From Ctenosaura bakeri (lineage: Eukaryota > Chordata > Lepidosauria > Squamata > Iguanidae), in NCBI GenBank assembly GCA_948474755.1, contig CAOLHI010001043.1:248001-312000 (forward strand): 64,000 nucleotides of DNA, in the 5' to 3' direction. A program made the position numbers and the translations under genes. Shown piece by piece: positions 21,315 to 32,292 of the stretch (the first letter of the stretch is position 1; each line of letters opens with the position of its first letter). The notes under the pieces were generated by a model that ran no database searches, was not told the DNA's origin, and saw nothing but the letters and a program-made list of their open reading frames with translations.

Positions 21315-21378
21315 CAAAAAAGGTTTCGACATGTCCTTCCCCCACCCCAACTTACCTTTGGAGCAGCTGTAGCCCCCC

Positions 21379-22343
21379 TGTTACCCTGTATTGTGGGGGT
21401 CCCGGGAGGGATGCCCTAGTAACCAAACAAAAACACAAGATGGAGAAATTAACTCAAGCACTCTCTTAAGCTAGTCAGAGGCAGGGTAACTTTAGCTGGG
21501 ATCTTTTACCCTATGTATACAGGCGTCAGGTCAGAAGAGCAGTCAGGCAAAGTTTAAAAATAGTAAAAATAATAGTTTTATTAAAGGACAAACAACAGAA
21601 AATACACCACAAGCATGCAGATAACTAGAAATTAGAAATAAGAGTTTTCAGAGGAAATGGGTGGTACGACACCTTTTCTCGTAGTCCTGGAGAAAATGGA
21701 GGATTGCAGGGAAGAAAGCTCAGCGCAGTTCGCTGAGGGGGCGACTCGCTGGACAAACCGACAGCAAGGCAGGATAGCAGTCCGGAGTGTTCCGGGGTTG
21801 AGCGGCTTAGTTGCTGGAACTGAGGGAATGGCTCGACACATACAGCGGCAGCAAGGCTGGATGGAATTCAGGAGCGATCCGAGGAGGACTCGGAATTGGA
21901 GACTTTTTATAGGGTGGATTGTGCCTACAGGCCATGCCATGCTCGGTGAGAACAAAGGGAATTTGTGGCTGGACAAAGGCGTTGGAAAAGGTCAGGTTTT
22001 ACATGATTAGCCTAGCACTGGAGGACAATAGTATAGCCAGTCTGCAAATGGCTCAGCATAAAGAAAGTGCTGGTTCTCAGCCAAGCGTCTTTGTGTAGTT
22101 GCACTTAAGCAAGGTGTGTCTGCAAGAAGATGGTCCCTGAAACAACAGAGAGGCATTAATCTGCCTGCCTAAATGGGGATTGGAATGTCCAACCATTAAC
22201 GGCCGCGCCTGTTTACGTGCTTGTCCGGTGGCCCTTGCAAACACATGGAGCAGGGTGGCAGAGAAAGGTCAAATGAAGGCCAAATAAGTTTGATATCAAG
22301 AGATATCTAGTGCTATCACCAGCATGACAGAACCGTGGTAACA
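21379..22343 (-). mobile_element. Solo LTR, copy A, 965 bp
   Basis: Ends are TGTTACC... and ...GGTAACA. Read on the minus strand it has a TATAAAA box (about 21905-21912) and an AATAAA signal (21577-21582) in the right order for U3-R-U5. Both sides carry six C residues (21373-21378, 22344-22349), so the duplication length is ambiguous. No internal retroviral or Gypsy genes flank it. Homologous to 40377-41282 and 58858-59970. The frames at 21632-22010 are by-products. Confidence 0.8.
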
Positions 22344-22973
22344 CCCCCCATTGACATTTACTGGCAAGTGCAGGGGGTTATTCAATCAGTGTCTGGCTAT
22401 GGGTCCTCTGGAGGTCCTGAAGGATGATGTTGGTAGAGAATTCCAACCTCTGCAATGACCAAATAGTGAGTTACAGAGGAGGTAGTTGGATTTACTACTC
22501 CCATAAGTCACCAACAAGATGTCAGCCTCTCATCACAAGTAGCTACTTTACCTCTACATCATTGATTCCAAGTTTTTTAAGCTACTCATTATGTGGAGGA
22601 TAAAAGGAAATTGATGCAAAGGTTTTCTTAAGCATGCTTAGTTCATCCTCATGTCTATTCCCAGCCTGAGCCAACACTGTGCAATATTAATTGACGTGTG
22701 ATTAGTGGCAGCTGGCGGTTTCCATTTCAGTGGAATGGTGAATCTGTTCTGGGTTTTAACCCAAACCTTAAAGGAAAGATCCAGGATGCTGATCTGTATC
22801 CTCCAAATGGGTTCTGGACCTTGGGTAGGTCTTTAAAATACTGACTAGAACCTATAGTGGATTCAGTGCTCCCCTGAGGTGAAAGCCATTGTCACTACTG
22901 AGGTTTCAACCTGGTTTTGCATGCAAAGCATATGCTCTACCTTATGGTCAGTTTTCAACATAAGTGATTCATA
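22344..22973. other. Unassigned; decayed tRNA-like repeat at the end
   Basis: About 22857-22950 resembles the tRNA-like SINE piece near 3795 (GGTGAAAGCCATTGTCACTA, TGCATGCAAAGCATATGCTC). The rest is not recognised. Confidence 0.35.
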
Positions 22974-23351
22974 CCCTCCAACATTTCAAAGATGAAAATC
23001 AGAACCTATGTGGCCAAGCAACATCAAAGAGCAGTTATGATGAAAAAATTATGAAGAAAATCTGACATGCTAGGAGAAGCTGCAGCAGTTTGCTTTTGCC
23101 TGAGCATACAGGGAAGGGCAAGATTCTGCCCCCTCCTGTCTCTTCCCCTCTGCTGAGTTAATCAACTGCAAACTACTGCAGTTTTACACTTTGAACTCAG
23201 TTTGCAGCAATGGAAGTAGGCTGAGGACAAAGGGGTAGTGTGAAGGCTGAAGAGAGAAAGTGGGACATTTTAATCACCACTGAAAAGTGGGACAACAGTG
23301 GATTAATCAGGACTGTCCATTCCAAAGCAGGACAGTTGGAGAGTATGATGC
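22974..23351 (+). mobile_element. TACCCTCC-family MITE, most complete copy
   Basis: CATACCCTCCAACATTTC at left and GGACAGTTGGAGAGTATG at right are inverted ends about 378 bp apart. Shared interior words are AACTCAGTTTGCAGCAATGG and GGACAACAGTGGATTAATCA. Ends beginning TA would suit a Tc1/mariner-type origin, but this is inference. About eight copies in the window. Confidence 0.75.
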
Positions 23352-23900
23352 CAATCAAATGATTTATTTATTTAAGAAGTTTAGACACCTGAATGGCTGC
23401 TGAGGAAGATCCAGTACTCTGAATAGTCTTTTTCAAGTTCTGACTAAATCCAGAATAGATTTACTCGTTCACTGGCATGGAAGTCTGTAGCTGCCACTGC
23501 AGCAGGGTTGCAAGCACCTATAAGCCTGAGAAATCTCTAGTGCCAAAACCTGAGTTTTCAGCTGTGGATTTATAAACTGGGCCTTGAACGTGGTCACTCC
23601 CAATTAGCCATTGCCTGGAGGAAATGAATGAGTGGGAGTAGATGGAAGCACTTAGCTGCATTCTCCATCTTTTCAAGCTGGCTCCCACAACACCCTACAG
23701 ACCTCTCAGCTTTGGGAATAGGAATGCAATTAAAATACATCAAATACTGACACTATACAAAATGAAAACAAATTCACCTACATGGCCTCATCTGCACCCC
23801 CTTGCACATTCCAGAAGCATCTAAAATAGATGGGCAAGAGAACCCTGAACATGGTCCCTCTCTCTCCTATCATGGCTCTTCACACTTTATATTAGTCTAT
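23352..23900. other. Unassigned stretch
   Basis: No gene, RNA or repeat recognised. Confidence 0.4.
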
Positions 23901-24110
23901 GGCCATTTCTGCACTACATTGTAATAGTGCTATTACTCCACTTTCAACATCCTATGGAATTCTGGGGTTTGTAGTTTAGAGAGGGGCATTGAAAATTCTC
24001 AGCCAGAGAGCTCTTTGGCCTCTACGAACTCCAGAACTACAAACCCCAGAATTCCATACAATGCTGAAAGTGGAGTAATAGCACTATAACAGTATAAAGC
24101 GAAAATGGCC
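23901..24110. mobile_element. GGCC-family fold-back MITE, 210 bp, TSD TAT
   Basis: GGCCATTTCTGCACTAC and GCGAAAATGGCC ends with TAT on both sides (23898-23900, 24111-24113). Long-centre subtype with TTCTCAGCCAGAGAGCTC. Confidence 0.88.
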
Positions 24111-24357
24111 TATGATTCAGTAACTCTATATTATTTATTCCTATGTTGACGATATACTGTGTGGACTAGCTCGTGAATTTGAAGATCCAATAAGAAGCCC
24201 TACATAACTAGCTTGAAGAGAAAGGCATGTCCTTCAAGATATTCATAATATGATCTGGAGAAAAGCAAGAGGGTGCCTCCTCCTTTTCCATTAGCATCTT
24301 GGTACCCCTGGCACGGTGTGCAAGTGAGTTTCCTGCCATGATGCAATTCCTTAGTTC

Positions 24358-24645
24358 TGTTGTTGTTATCTGTTGTCATGTCAGCTTCAACGTAAGATGA
24401 CCCCTGCTCATCAACAGTGCCCCTTTGGTTTGGCAATTTTAGTGCCGTGCCTTCCTTGATTCAATCAATCCATCTCTAATATGGTCTTCCTCTTTTCCTA
24501 CAGCCTACCACTTTTCCAAGCACTATTATCTTTTCCAGTGAATCATGTCATCTCATGATATGCTCAAAGTCTGATAGCTTCAGTTGCCATTTTGGCTTCT
24601 AAGGAAAATTTAGGCTTGATTTGCTCTGTTGCCTCTTTTGTTTGT
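24358..24645 (-). pseudogene. Bov-B LINE fragment
   Basis: Reverse of the Bov-B ORF2 C-terminal region (CTTTTCCAGTGAATCATGTC, TTTGGCTTCTAAGG), parallel to 61321-61790. No open frame remains. Confidence 0.7.
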
Positions 24646-25383
24646 GGTATCCTGTGTCAATGTGCTGTTCTAAAATTATGTACATGGAACAAGTGACCTA
24701 CCTTCATTACCCCAAACAACCCTGGCTGGGATAAGAACGTACAGCTATTGCGTTTCTGGCATGCCTAAGAGGGAGACAGTTACACCAAGAAGACGTTTCA
24801 TCTTGGCTTGCTTTCCTTATCGAGAAGTCAATCTAAGGGGAGAAATCATTTGCCCTCATCTCCAGTTACAGCTCTCATTGGAGGAATGCCTGACAAGCTT
24901 CCTGAGAAGATGTGGGCAATCGTCGCTTCCAGCCATTACCTTCACTCCTCTCCTTTAGCTCAGGAATGTGATGCTTCATTTGCAAGGCTATCTATAAACA
25001 CTTTCAAATAGGAACAGATTCAGCATGCCACCTCCCTTAATTTATGTATGTGTAATGTAGTTTATTTACCCTACATGGAAGGAATAATCAATGGGATGTG
25101 TGAGTGGGTACAGCAGGTGATATATTGTTTCCTGTAACAGTGACAGGTCTCTTTTGAAAACTAACTTTCTTGTCAATGAAATCTGAATTTAATGAAGGGA
25201 AGCTACAGCTATGATCTCTTAAAAGGAGATCATAACCACCTTTCAAAGGAGATGAGTTAAGCAGGGGTAGATGAGTTGTGCTTTTTAATGGAGCTGATGA
25301 GAGAGTTGGAGTCCAACATCTTGCAAGCCACACATTCTTGAGCTGAAGTGTATTTTCTATGTAAGAGAAAGAACTAGTAAAGG
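24646..25383. other. Single-copy-looking stretch
   Basis: No repeat hallmark. Short frames at 24761-25011 lack domains. Confidence 0.35.
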
Positions 25384-25658
25384 ATAGAACTGGAATATGA
25401 TAGTGCTGGAAGGGGCCGAAAGGCCATCTAGTCCAACCCCCTATTACACAGAAGTGTACAACTACACCTTTCCTGAAAAATTACCATCTAACCTCTCTTT
25501 AATGGCTACCACTCACCAAGGAAAGTCTCTTCTGCTGCTGAACAGCTTCTACCATCAGGAAGTTCTTCATAATATTCAGGTGGAATCCTTTTTCTTGTAA
25601 TGTGAATCCATTGACTCATGTTCTAGTCTTCGAAATCATAGAAAACAAGCTTGTTTGT
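25384..25658 (-). repeat. CR1 LINE 3' end
   Basis: Reverse CR1: TGGAAGGGGCCGAAAGGCCA, AGTCCAACCCCCTATTACAC, then CATCAGGAAGTTCTTCATAA. Confidence 0.8.
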
Positions 25659-25686
25659 TTGTTTAAGTGCTCATGCATCACCTCCC

Positions 25687-25925
25687 AGAGAGCCAAAGTG
25701 GCATAGTGGTTTGAACCTTGGACTATGACTCTGGAGACCAGGATTCAAATCTCCACTGATTTGTGGAAACCCACTGGGTATCCTTGGTCAGGTCTCACTC
25801 TCTCTCAGCCTCAGAGGAAGGCAAAGGCATACCCCTTCCAAATAAATTTTACCAAGGAAATCCAGTGATAGGTTTGCTGTGGGGTTGCTGTAAGTCAGAA
25901 ATGACTTAAAGGCACACAACAACAA
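25687..25925 (+). mobile_element. Sauria SINE
   Basis: Nearly full: AGAGAGCCAAAGTGGCATAG head, CTCTCAGCCTCAGAGGAAGG middle, AAGTCAGAAATGACTTAAAG tail ending in ACAACAACA. Confidence 0.9.
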
Positions 25926-26067
25926 GAAGGACAAACCTAAAGGCAAGGCACAACAAGCAAAATGCATTTAAAATAGAGAATTTTTTTTAAAAAAATGTGA
26001 AAATGTCTTTTAAAAAATAAAAAACAACCTGAAACAATCCTTAAATATAGTTTTAAAACAAACAAAT

Positions 26068-26300
26068 GGAGCCCTGGTGGTGCAGTGTTTAAATGTCAGT
26101 ACTGCAAGTCACAAGGTTGTGAGTTCAATCCTGCCGGGCTCCAAGGTTGACTCAGCCTTCCATCCTTTCGCAGATTGGTAAAATGAGTACCCAGCTTGTT
26201 GGGGGCATGTATAGAACTGTTTCGAAATACATGCTATTTGTAAGTTGTTCGCCGCCTCGATCCATATGGAGAGGAAGGATATAAATAATTAAAAAAAAAT
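26068..26300 (+). mobile_element. Second tRNA-derived SINE family, copy 1
   Basis: Starts GGAGCCCTGGTGGTGCAGTG, has a B-box-like GGTTGTGAGTTCAATCC, then ACTCAGCCTTCCATCC and ends GAGAGGAAGGATATAAATAA plus A-rich tail. Different tail from Sauria SINE. Inverted copy at 32068-32292. Confidence 0.82.
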
Positions 26301-26800
26301 TAAAACAGAGCAGCTTCAAACATCAAAGGTCATGCAGAACAATGTTATTTGATTTGCCCACTGGCATCTCAGAACTGGTGGAGCCAGCCCACCCCACCTT
26401 GGCAGGGAGTTTCACAATCAGGGTGCTGCTACAGAGAAAGCCCTGTTACATGTGCATACTAATCTAACCTCACAAAGCATTGGAACATGCAACAGCTTCT
26501 CTGCTGAGGATTTCAAATTTCAAAGCAGTCTCATAAGGAAGGAGGCAGTCTTTCAGATCTTAGCCCCAAGCCATTTAGGGCTTTGCAGGCCAGAAGCAGC
26601 CTCTTGATTTGAGCTTGGAAGCAAACCGGAAGCCCGTTCAGTTCTTGTAAGACTGACATCATGTGGTTTCTAAACTGCACGTTCAATACAAATCTGGCTG
26701 CTGCATTTTGTACTAGTTGTAGTTTCTGAACACTTTTCAAGGTAAGCCCCACCCACAGCATGTTACAGTAGTTTAAGCTTGCTCCATCTTTCACATGACA
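26301..26800 (-). pseudogene. L2-like LINE ORF2 fragment
   Basis: The minus frame at 26531-26794 reads KLQLVQNAAARFVLNVQF, LQELNGLPVCF and LLLACKALNGLG, the L2 ORF2 C-terminal pattern (LxxLHWLPVxxR, KALxGxxP). Isolated and truncated. Confidence 0.7.
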
Positions 26801-27335
26801 TCACTTTAAAAAATGGCTATTGTATCATCTCTCAGTTGTCTTGTCTCCAAGCTAAAAATACCCAGGCTATCTGATTCCTAAGAAAGTACATTGTAAATAA
26901 TACAATGCCATGAACTTGCATTTATTATTATGAACTTCTTATTAGACCTAAGGATTAACATATCTTTGCAGATTTTAAGATCTAGGGCAAAAACCTGAGC
27001 CTCATATTTTGTGGGACTTCAATAGACAGGGACACTGGGAGATATAGTCCAACATATCTGGGGACTTACATCTAGGGGATGATACAGATCTAGGGCATGA
27101 TCTAGATGGTAACCATCTAGGGCAGTGATAGGGGACTTATTTCAGCCCAAGGGCTCAACTCAATTTCAGAAAATTTCTTGTGGGCCCCCTTATAGTAGTA
27201 TTCCTTCCATCTCTCAAATTTCTAGCATTGCAGAGAGTGAAATGTTGGAATTGTTCACACCTAGAGGGGTTATATTTGGTGGTTTGAATTCCCTTGATGA
27301 ATTTGTTTGCTTCTTTCTTGAGATGCTTAAACTGT
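26801..27335. other. Decayed MITE pieces
   Basis: 26999-27065 resembles the CCAGATGTT palindromic MITE family; 27124 onward starts CAGTGATAGGGGACTTATTT, perhaps a hAT end without an identified partner end. Confidence 0.35.
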
Positions 27336-27834
27336 GGCCATTTCCACACAAGGCGATGGAATCGCTCTGTGCCGGTACTTATCAGATCTTTCTGGGCACG
27401 GACCAACGCAGACTGTCCCTTAAGCCCTTCCACAGGGCTCCTTGTCTTGTCCCAGGTCAATCGGAGCAGTGCGAGGTCTTAGATCCACACTGCTCCGGCT
27501 TCCAAATGGCGGCTTCCAGTTGGTCGTGGGTCCCAACCAACTGCGAAGCTCGCTATGCCTAAACCCCGCCCTCCGCAGATCGCAGGCTCACATTGGTGTG
27601 AGCCTGCGAATCTGCACAAGGGAGCAGATACGCAATGGTGCACTCCAGAAAAACGAAAAACCTCTTTTTTTCCATTCTTTAAAAAGCGCGCTGGAGGACC
27701 AGTTGGGGGTGTTTCGGAGTGGACTGAGGTACGGCTCTCCGGTAAGTACTCCGGACCTAGTCTGCTCCAAGGTGCAGACGACCTCCGTGAGAGGATGCAC
27801 TGCGCCGTTTTAACTCCCTTGTGTGGAAATGGCC
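27336..27834. mobile_element. CpG-rich hairpin MITE, 499 bp, TSD TGT
   Basis: GGCCATTTCCACACAAG and CTTGTGTGGAAATGGCC are perfect inverted ends flanked by TGT (27333-27335, 27835-27837). The interior is a series of hairpins, for example 27462-27497 (CGGAGCAGTG with its complement) and 27581-27608 (CGCAGGCTCACA with its complement). Related to 60772-61231 (both contain CAAATGGCGGCTTCCAGTTG). Open frames in it are not genes. Confidence 0.88.
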
Positions 27835-27837
27835 TGT

Positions 27838-28370
27838 ATTTCTAAATGCTCACATGAAGTTCTAAGTTACTGCAATGCTAGACGTTTGAGAGCTCTAGAA
27901 GAATTTCATCTAGGGTAGTAGAATTTTTATACTTGAGAGAGGCAATGGCCTTGTTTTGTCCTTATTTCTATAGTTATAACACTGGTTATGAAAATGCAGG
28001 GCCCAAGACATTCCCAACCTGACAACTCTATGTGGGCACAGTTCCCTTGGCCCCTTGGGGTGGGAGTGAAGTGGCACTGCTTTCAGGTATCCTGTGGGTA
28101 TGTGATACTTGTACCACTCTTCTGGAAGTTTGAGATCTTCTGAGCCTTGTCACTTCTCTCGTCCTGCTTGGATACAGTGATTGTCCCATTTGCTTAACTG
28201 TGGCATGTCCAAAATATTGCCCACCTCATTGGTCTATGGAATTGCTCTGCCCATCTTCCCTGGTTATATAACAAATCAAAGCAATGCTTACTAAAGAGAT
28301 TGGAGTGTCCCAGCTCTTTGCAAATGCTGTAAAGTCGAGAGCACAAATGACTGGAATGTGTTCTATTTAT
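27838..28370. other. Unassigned stretch
   Basis: No gene recognised; partly decayed repeat-like text. Confidence 0.35.
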
Positions 28371-28700
28371 TTACTTAAGCTGTTTAGATACTTCCTACCA
28401 TGTTCAAAAGGGTATGCATAAACACAATAAAGCATTTTAAAATAGCAATCAAACATAAAACATCAAAACCTACAAGCTCATAAAAATGCAGCAGCCATCA
28501 AATAAACCAAGCAACCTACAGTGAGCATCAACAGTCAAAATCTATCCAAATAAGTAGGTTTTTAACTACTCTTCTGAAAATGGCCGCAAGGATAAAGCTA
28601 TTTCTAATCCACATCAATAGGAACATCAGTCCAAAGTTTTGGATCTTTACACTATGCAATTGATTTTATTTATTTATATTTACATTGGCTGTACTCCTGC
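28371..28700 (-). repeat. Probable L2-like LINE 3' part
   Basis: Inverted A/T-rich 3' UTR-like text resembling 44085-44330 (runs such as AAACATAAAACATCAAAAC). Tentative. Confidence 0.35.
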
Positions 28701-29050
28701 TGGGAACTTAACGTCTTTGTAAGAGGACTTACATCTACAGGAATTAGAACTGGACAGTTCTGTAACATCTGTATCCAGTAAAGGGCTGCTGAAATGTTAC
28801 TAAGTAGGGGAGTCAGCAAACTGATTGATAGTCCTTGAGACTGATGTACAAAAGGACCAATATACCTTGGGACACTGACTAAGGACTACCAGGGAGCATG
28901 GGGACATTCTTGCCAGTGGCCCATTATGGATCTTCACAATACACTAACAATATATATAAAGTTATATAAACAACACTATGGTAAAGGATTCTGGCCATTT
29001 TTAATATTTTACATCTTCAGATAGATGATAGAAGTCAAGGGGTTGTTCCA

Positions 29051-29240
29051 ATTGTTGCTGTGTGCCTTCAAGTCTTTTCTGACATGAGGTGACCCTAAAG
29101 TGAACCTATTATAGGATTTTCTGGGCTGAGAGTGTGTGACATGCTCAACGTCACCCAGTGGGTTTCCATGGCTTAGCAGGAAATCAAACCCTGGTCTCCA
29201 GGGTCATAGTGTAATGCTCAAACCACTACACCATGCTGGT
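29051..29240 (-). mobile_element. Sauria SINE, short variant
   Basis: Tail first (TGTGTGCCTTCAAGTC), GACCCTAAAGTGAACC, head last (CTACACCATGCTGG). Lacks part of the centre, as do 38355-38527 and 41473-41661. Confidence 0.85.
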
Positions 29241-29515
29241 AAACATATGATGCTTTAGTGGCCTCCCATTAGCAAAGGTTGGGGAACCATTTGCTTGTTT
29301 GAGACTACACTTCCAACATTCTCTTGCTTTCGGACATTCTGGCTAGGACTTCTGGAAGCTGATGTTCAGACCATCTGTTAGGCCATGTATTCCCCCATCT
29401 TTCATGCAGACTCTATACTGTAGAGCAGTGGTTCTCAACCTTCCGAATGCCGCGACCCCTTAATACAGTTCCTCATGTTGTGGTGACCCCCAACCATAAA
29501 ATCATTTTCGTTATT

Positions 29516-29551
29516 ATTAATTAATTAATTAATTAGTTAGTTAGTTAGTTA
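29516..29551 (+). repeat. (TTAA)n/(TTAG)n microsatellite
   Basis: Tetramer array inside the SPIN element. Confidence 0.9.
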
Positions 29552-29990
29552 TTTCCAACATCAAATAGATTGGAAACACTGCCCTAAATCACTGCTCTGG
29601 ATAGACTTCTAATGCCTAAAAACTGGTAACCCTCCCCCATTTTTTTAAGCACAGAAAGCATCCATCAATGCCAGAATTAAGGCAGTAGTTCTAGTTCTGA
29701 ATGTTGGGTTTCCACAGTTCAAAAAGCCAGTCACTCCCAAAGGCAATGCCGAAACAGCCCACATTTTACACGAGGCACAGGGAGGAAAGGACAGGGAGAG
29801 AGGAAAGATGGCGGCGGCATAAGCAGACGCGTTTTGTTTCACTCCCTCCCTCCCTCCCTTAAAGGGAGTGTGGACGCTGAACATACAAAAAGCAAGGAAT
29901 GCAAGACAGTCAGGACGAAGAACACAACACGTGTGTGTGGCAAGCGCCAAAGGTCCATGCACAACAAAAGCGAGAGGAGAAAGTCATCCT

Positions 29991-30065
29991 GGCTATTTCT
30001 GCACTAGACTGTTATAGCGCTATTATTCCACTTTCACCATCCTATGGAATCCTGGGGTTTGCAGG
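29991..30065 (+). repeat. GGCC fold-back MITE, one arm only
   Basis: GGCTATTTCTGCACTAGACT through CTGGGGTTTGCAG, with no opposite arm. Carried inside the SPIN copy. Confidence 0.8.
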
Positions 30066-30429
30066 TCTCCTCTCCTCACCTCCGCCTTAATGCTCCGGTT
30101 CCAGCTCTCTCCTCTCGGTGTCCTCACCTCTGCCTTAACATTCAGGCTCCAGCTCTCTCCTCCCGCTCTCCGCACCTCTATCTCCACCTCAGGCTCCTCC
30201 AGTGCTTTCCCACCAGGCAGGGAAAGACGGGGAAATGCCCAGCATGCTTCCTCTCCCCTCCTCCCAGCGCAGGGGTCTCAGAAGCACTGCTCCCATTGGC
30301 TGTGAGGCCACCTTCTTTTAAAAGGGGGGGCAGGATTGAGGAGCGGCGACCCCTGTGAAATGGTCGTTCGACCCCAAAGGGGTCCCAACCCCCAGGTTGA
30401 GAACCATTGCTGTAGAGGGCACTTCTGAA

Positions 30430-30576
30430 CAGTCACGTAGAGACAGGGGGCTGAGAAGTGGTTTGCCCATGGCAGCAATGTTTTTAGGGCATCCCGGCCT
30501 ATTGCCATGCCCCCACACCGCAGCCCCACTCCTCCGGCTGTAGCCCCTCCTCCCCCCACTCCAAGCTCTGCCACTG
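30430..30576 (-). mobile_element. hAT-type MITE with short minisatellite, 147 bp
   Basis: CAGTCACGTAGAGACAGG at left, AAGCTCTGCCACTG at right; flanks CTTCTGAA and ATTCTGAA match 7 of 8. It lies only 12 bp beyond the SPIN duplication. Confidence 0.8.
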
Positions 30577-31388
30577 ATTCTGAAAAGAGCCCAGCCTGCT
30601 ACTTCCAAGCTATTCGGGCAGAAGCTAAGAAAAGTCAAGGTTCCATCCATAGTATCTGAACCTGCTCAGCAGGCCCCATTGCTTTACTATATACTATATA
30701 TGTACTCTTGACAATGCTGTTTGTACATTTCCAAACATCTCATCATTGCATAGCCTGCAAACTTTGCATAGCCTGCAAACTTTATTTTCCAAGGAATTTT
30801 GTATTCAAGAGACTAGTGCTCCTGCAAGAAACAACTCTTGATGTTCTAGAGTCAAAGCAGTCATATCATTCCCAGCAAGGAAAAGGAAAAGCGTGAGAGA
30901 AGGGACCTAGCAACAATTTTGGTATCAACTGATACCTTTTCGGGTTTTGTGGGCTCCAGGAAAGTGAAGAAGTGGACTGATACCCATAAAAAGCTTATAT
31001 CAAAAGATACTGTTTAGTCTCAAAAATGCTGCTGGATCCTTCCCTGCTTCTTGTTTTATGCTGAAACAGATTAACACAACTATCTCCTTGAAAAATAATA
31101 GAGGAAAATAGTATTCTAGTTCAAAAGATGAAAAATGCTGAAGGTCAAAAGAAATTATAGAACCGAATTCACATTGCTGCCGTTTCAAGTATTTACCATA
31201 CAAAAGAACAGATGGATGCAAATCTGACCTCAGAATGGGGACAAAACTGTTAATTTTAATAACAGTTAATAACTGTTATTTCTGTTAGTTTTGCACTATC
31301 ATTCAAATGGATACGGCTGCTCTTAAATCCCTGTTTCTTGTTCTTGAATTCTGATTTGAGAGTAGGGTGGCTGAAGGATCCAGACAGT
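30577..31388. other. Unassigned; small tandem duplication
   Basis: CATAGCCTGCAAACTTT occurs twice in a row at 30749-30782. No gene seen. Confidence 0.4.
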
Positions 31389-31568
31389 CAACAGTTCCGC
31401 ACGACACTCTTATAGCGTGATGATTCCACTTTCAACCTCCTATGGAATCCTGGGGTTTGCAGTTCCGGGAGGGGCCAGGCGGCCCCTCCTGGAACTGCAA
31501 ACCCCCGCATTCCATAGGAGGTTGAAAGTGCAATCATCGCGCTATAAGAGTGTTGTGCGGAAATGGCC
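31389..31568. mobile_element. GGCC-family fold-back MITE, 180 bp, TSD AGT
   Basis: The right end GTGTTGTGCGGAAATGGCC is intact and the left is partly decayed (CAACAGTTCCGCACGACAC). AGT flanks both sides (31386-31388, 31569-31571). The arms pair over nearly their full length. Confidence 0.85.
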
Positions 31569-31679
31569 AGTAAGTACTTATAGCAGTTTGAGGCCACTTT
31601 AACTATACCTATTCACAGAGCAGAACTGATCGTGAAACCACAACATTTTAAGTTCTGAAGCATGCCCTCAAACAGTCCA

Positions 31680-32040
31680 GATTTATCATGCATACTTCTG
31701 ATCAATCCTCTGTTTTCCTACTATTTCAGCTGATTGAACCATGTCCCCGTTTCTCTCTCTTCCTTCCACTTCCCCCCATTTGTTGTCAGCTTACTTTGAT
31801 TGCTATAAACTGAGTTGAAAATAAAAAAAAAGTAGTTTGCACTCAGTTAACTCTGTGAAGAGGAGAGGAAGGAGCAGGACCTTGCCCTTCCCGGTAGGCT
31901 CAGAAAAAAGCAAACTGTTGTAGCCTTTCCTAGCTTGTTTGTTCCTTTTCATGACTAACTTTTGACATCCTGACTACACACGGATGTTGCTTGTCCATAT
32001 GAGTCCCAGTTTTCCTCTGTGAAATGCTGGAGAGTGTGCT
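31680..32040 (-). repeat. TACCCTCC-family MITE
   Basis: Reverse copy: AATCCTCTGTTTTCCTAC, TGTCCCCGTTTCTCTCTC, then TGAAATGCTGGAGAGTGTG. Left end decayed. Confidence 0.7.
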
Positions 32041-32067
32041 GAACTTGTTTAGAACGTTCTCGGTGCC

Positions 32068-32292
32068 TTTTTTTTTATTATTATTTATTTGTATCCTGCC
32101 TCTTTATATGGATTTAGGCGGCGAAAAACTTACAAATAGCATGTATTTCTATACATGCCCCCAACAAGCTGGGTCCTCATTTTACCGACCTGCGGAAGGA
32201 TGGAAAGCTGAGTCAACCTGGAGCCCGGCAGGATCAAACTCACAACCTTGTGGCTCGCAGTACTGGTATTTAACCACTGCACCACCAGGGCT
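32068..32292 (-). mobile_element. Second tRNA-derived SINE family, copy 2
   Basis: Inverted copy of 26068-26300 (TTATTTGTATCCTGCCTC tail, GCACCACCAGGGC head), abutting the end of the preceding MITE. Confidence 0.82.

Larger units (their letters stand above)
29426..30409 (-). mobile_element. SPIN-type hAT transposon, non-autonomous, 984 bp
   Basis: Ends CAGTGGTTCTCAACCTTCCG and GGTTGAGAACCATTG, subterminal GCCGCGACCCCTTAATACAG and ACCCCAAAGGGGTCCCAAC, match the SPIN family. A perfect 8-bp duplication CTGTAGAG flanks it (29418-29425, 30410-30417). The interior includes a TTAG/TTAA microsatellite and one arm of a GGCC fold-back MITE (29991-30065). I see no hAT transposase frame. Confidence 0.92.

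Noticed and set aside
21632..22010. 114-117-codon frames on both strands
   Set aside because: They fall within the solo LTR, overlap each other, and are not conserved in copies B and C.
27125..27845. CpG island with 120-145-codon frames, perhaps a promoter or gene start
   Set aside because: The CpG-rich DNA is bounded by transposon ends and a 3-bp duplication, so it is a mobile element. The same holds for 60772-61231 and 6973-7349.
27124..27914. hAT element from CAGTGATAGGGG to the ATCTAGGG at 27907
   Set aside because: The 8-bp word recurs, but no inverted end precedes the second occurrence, and ATCTAGGG-like words are common nearby.
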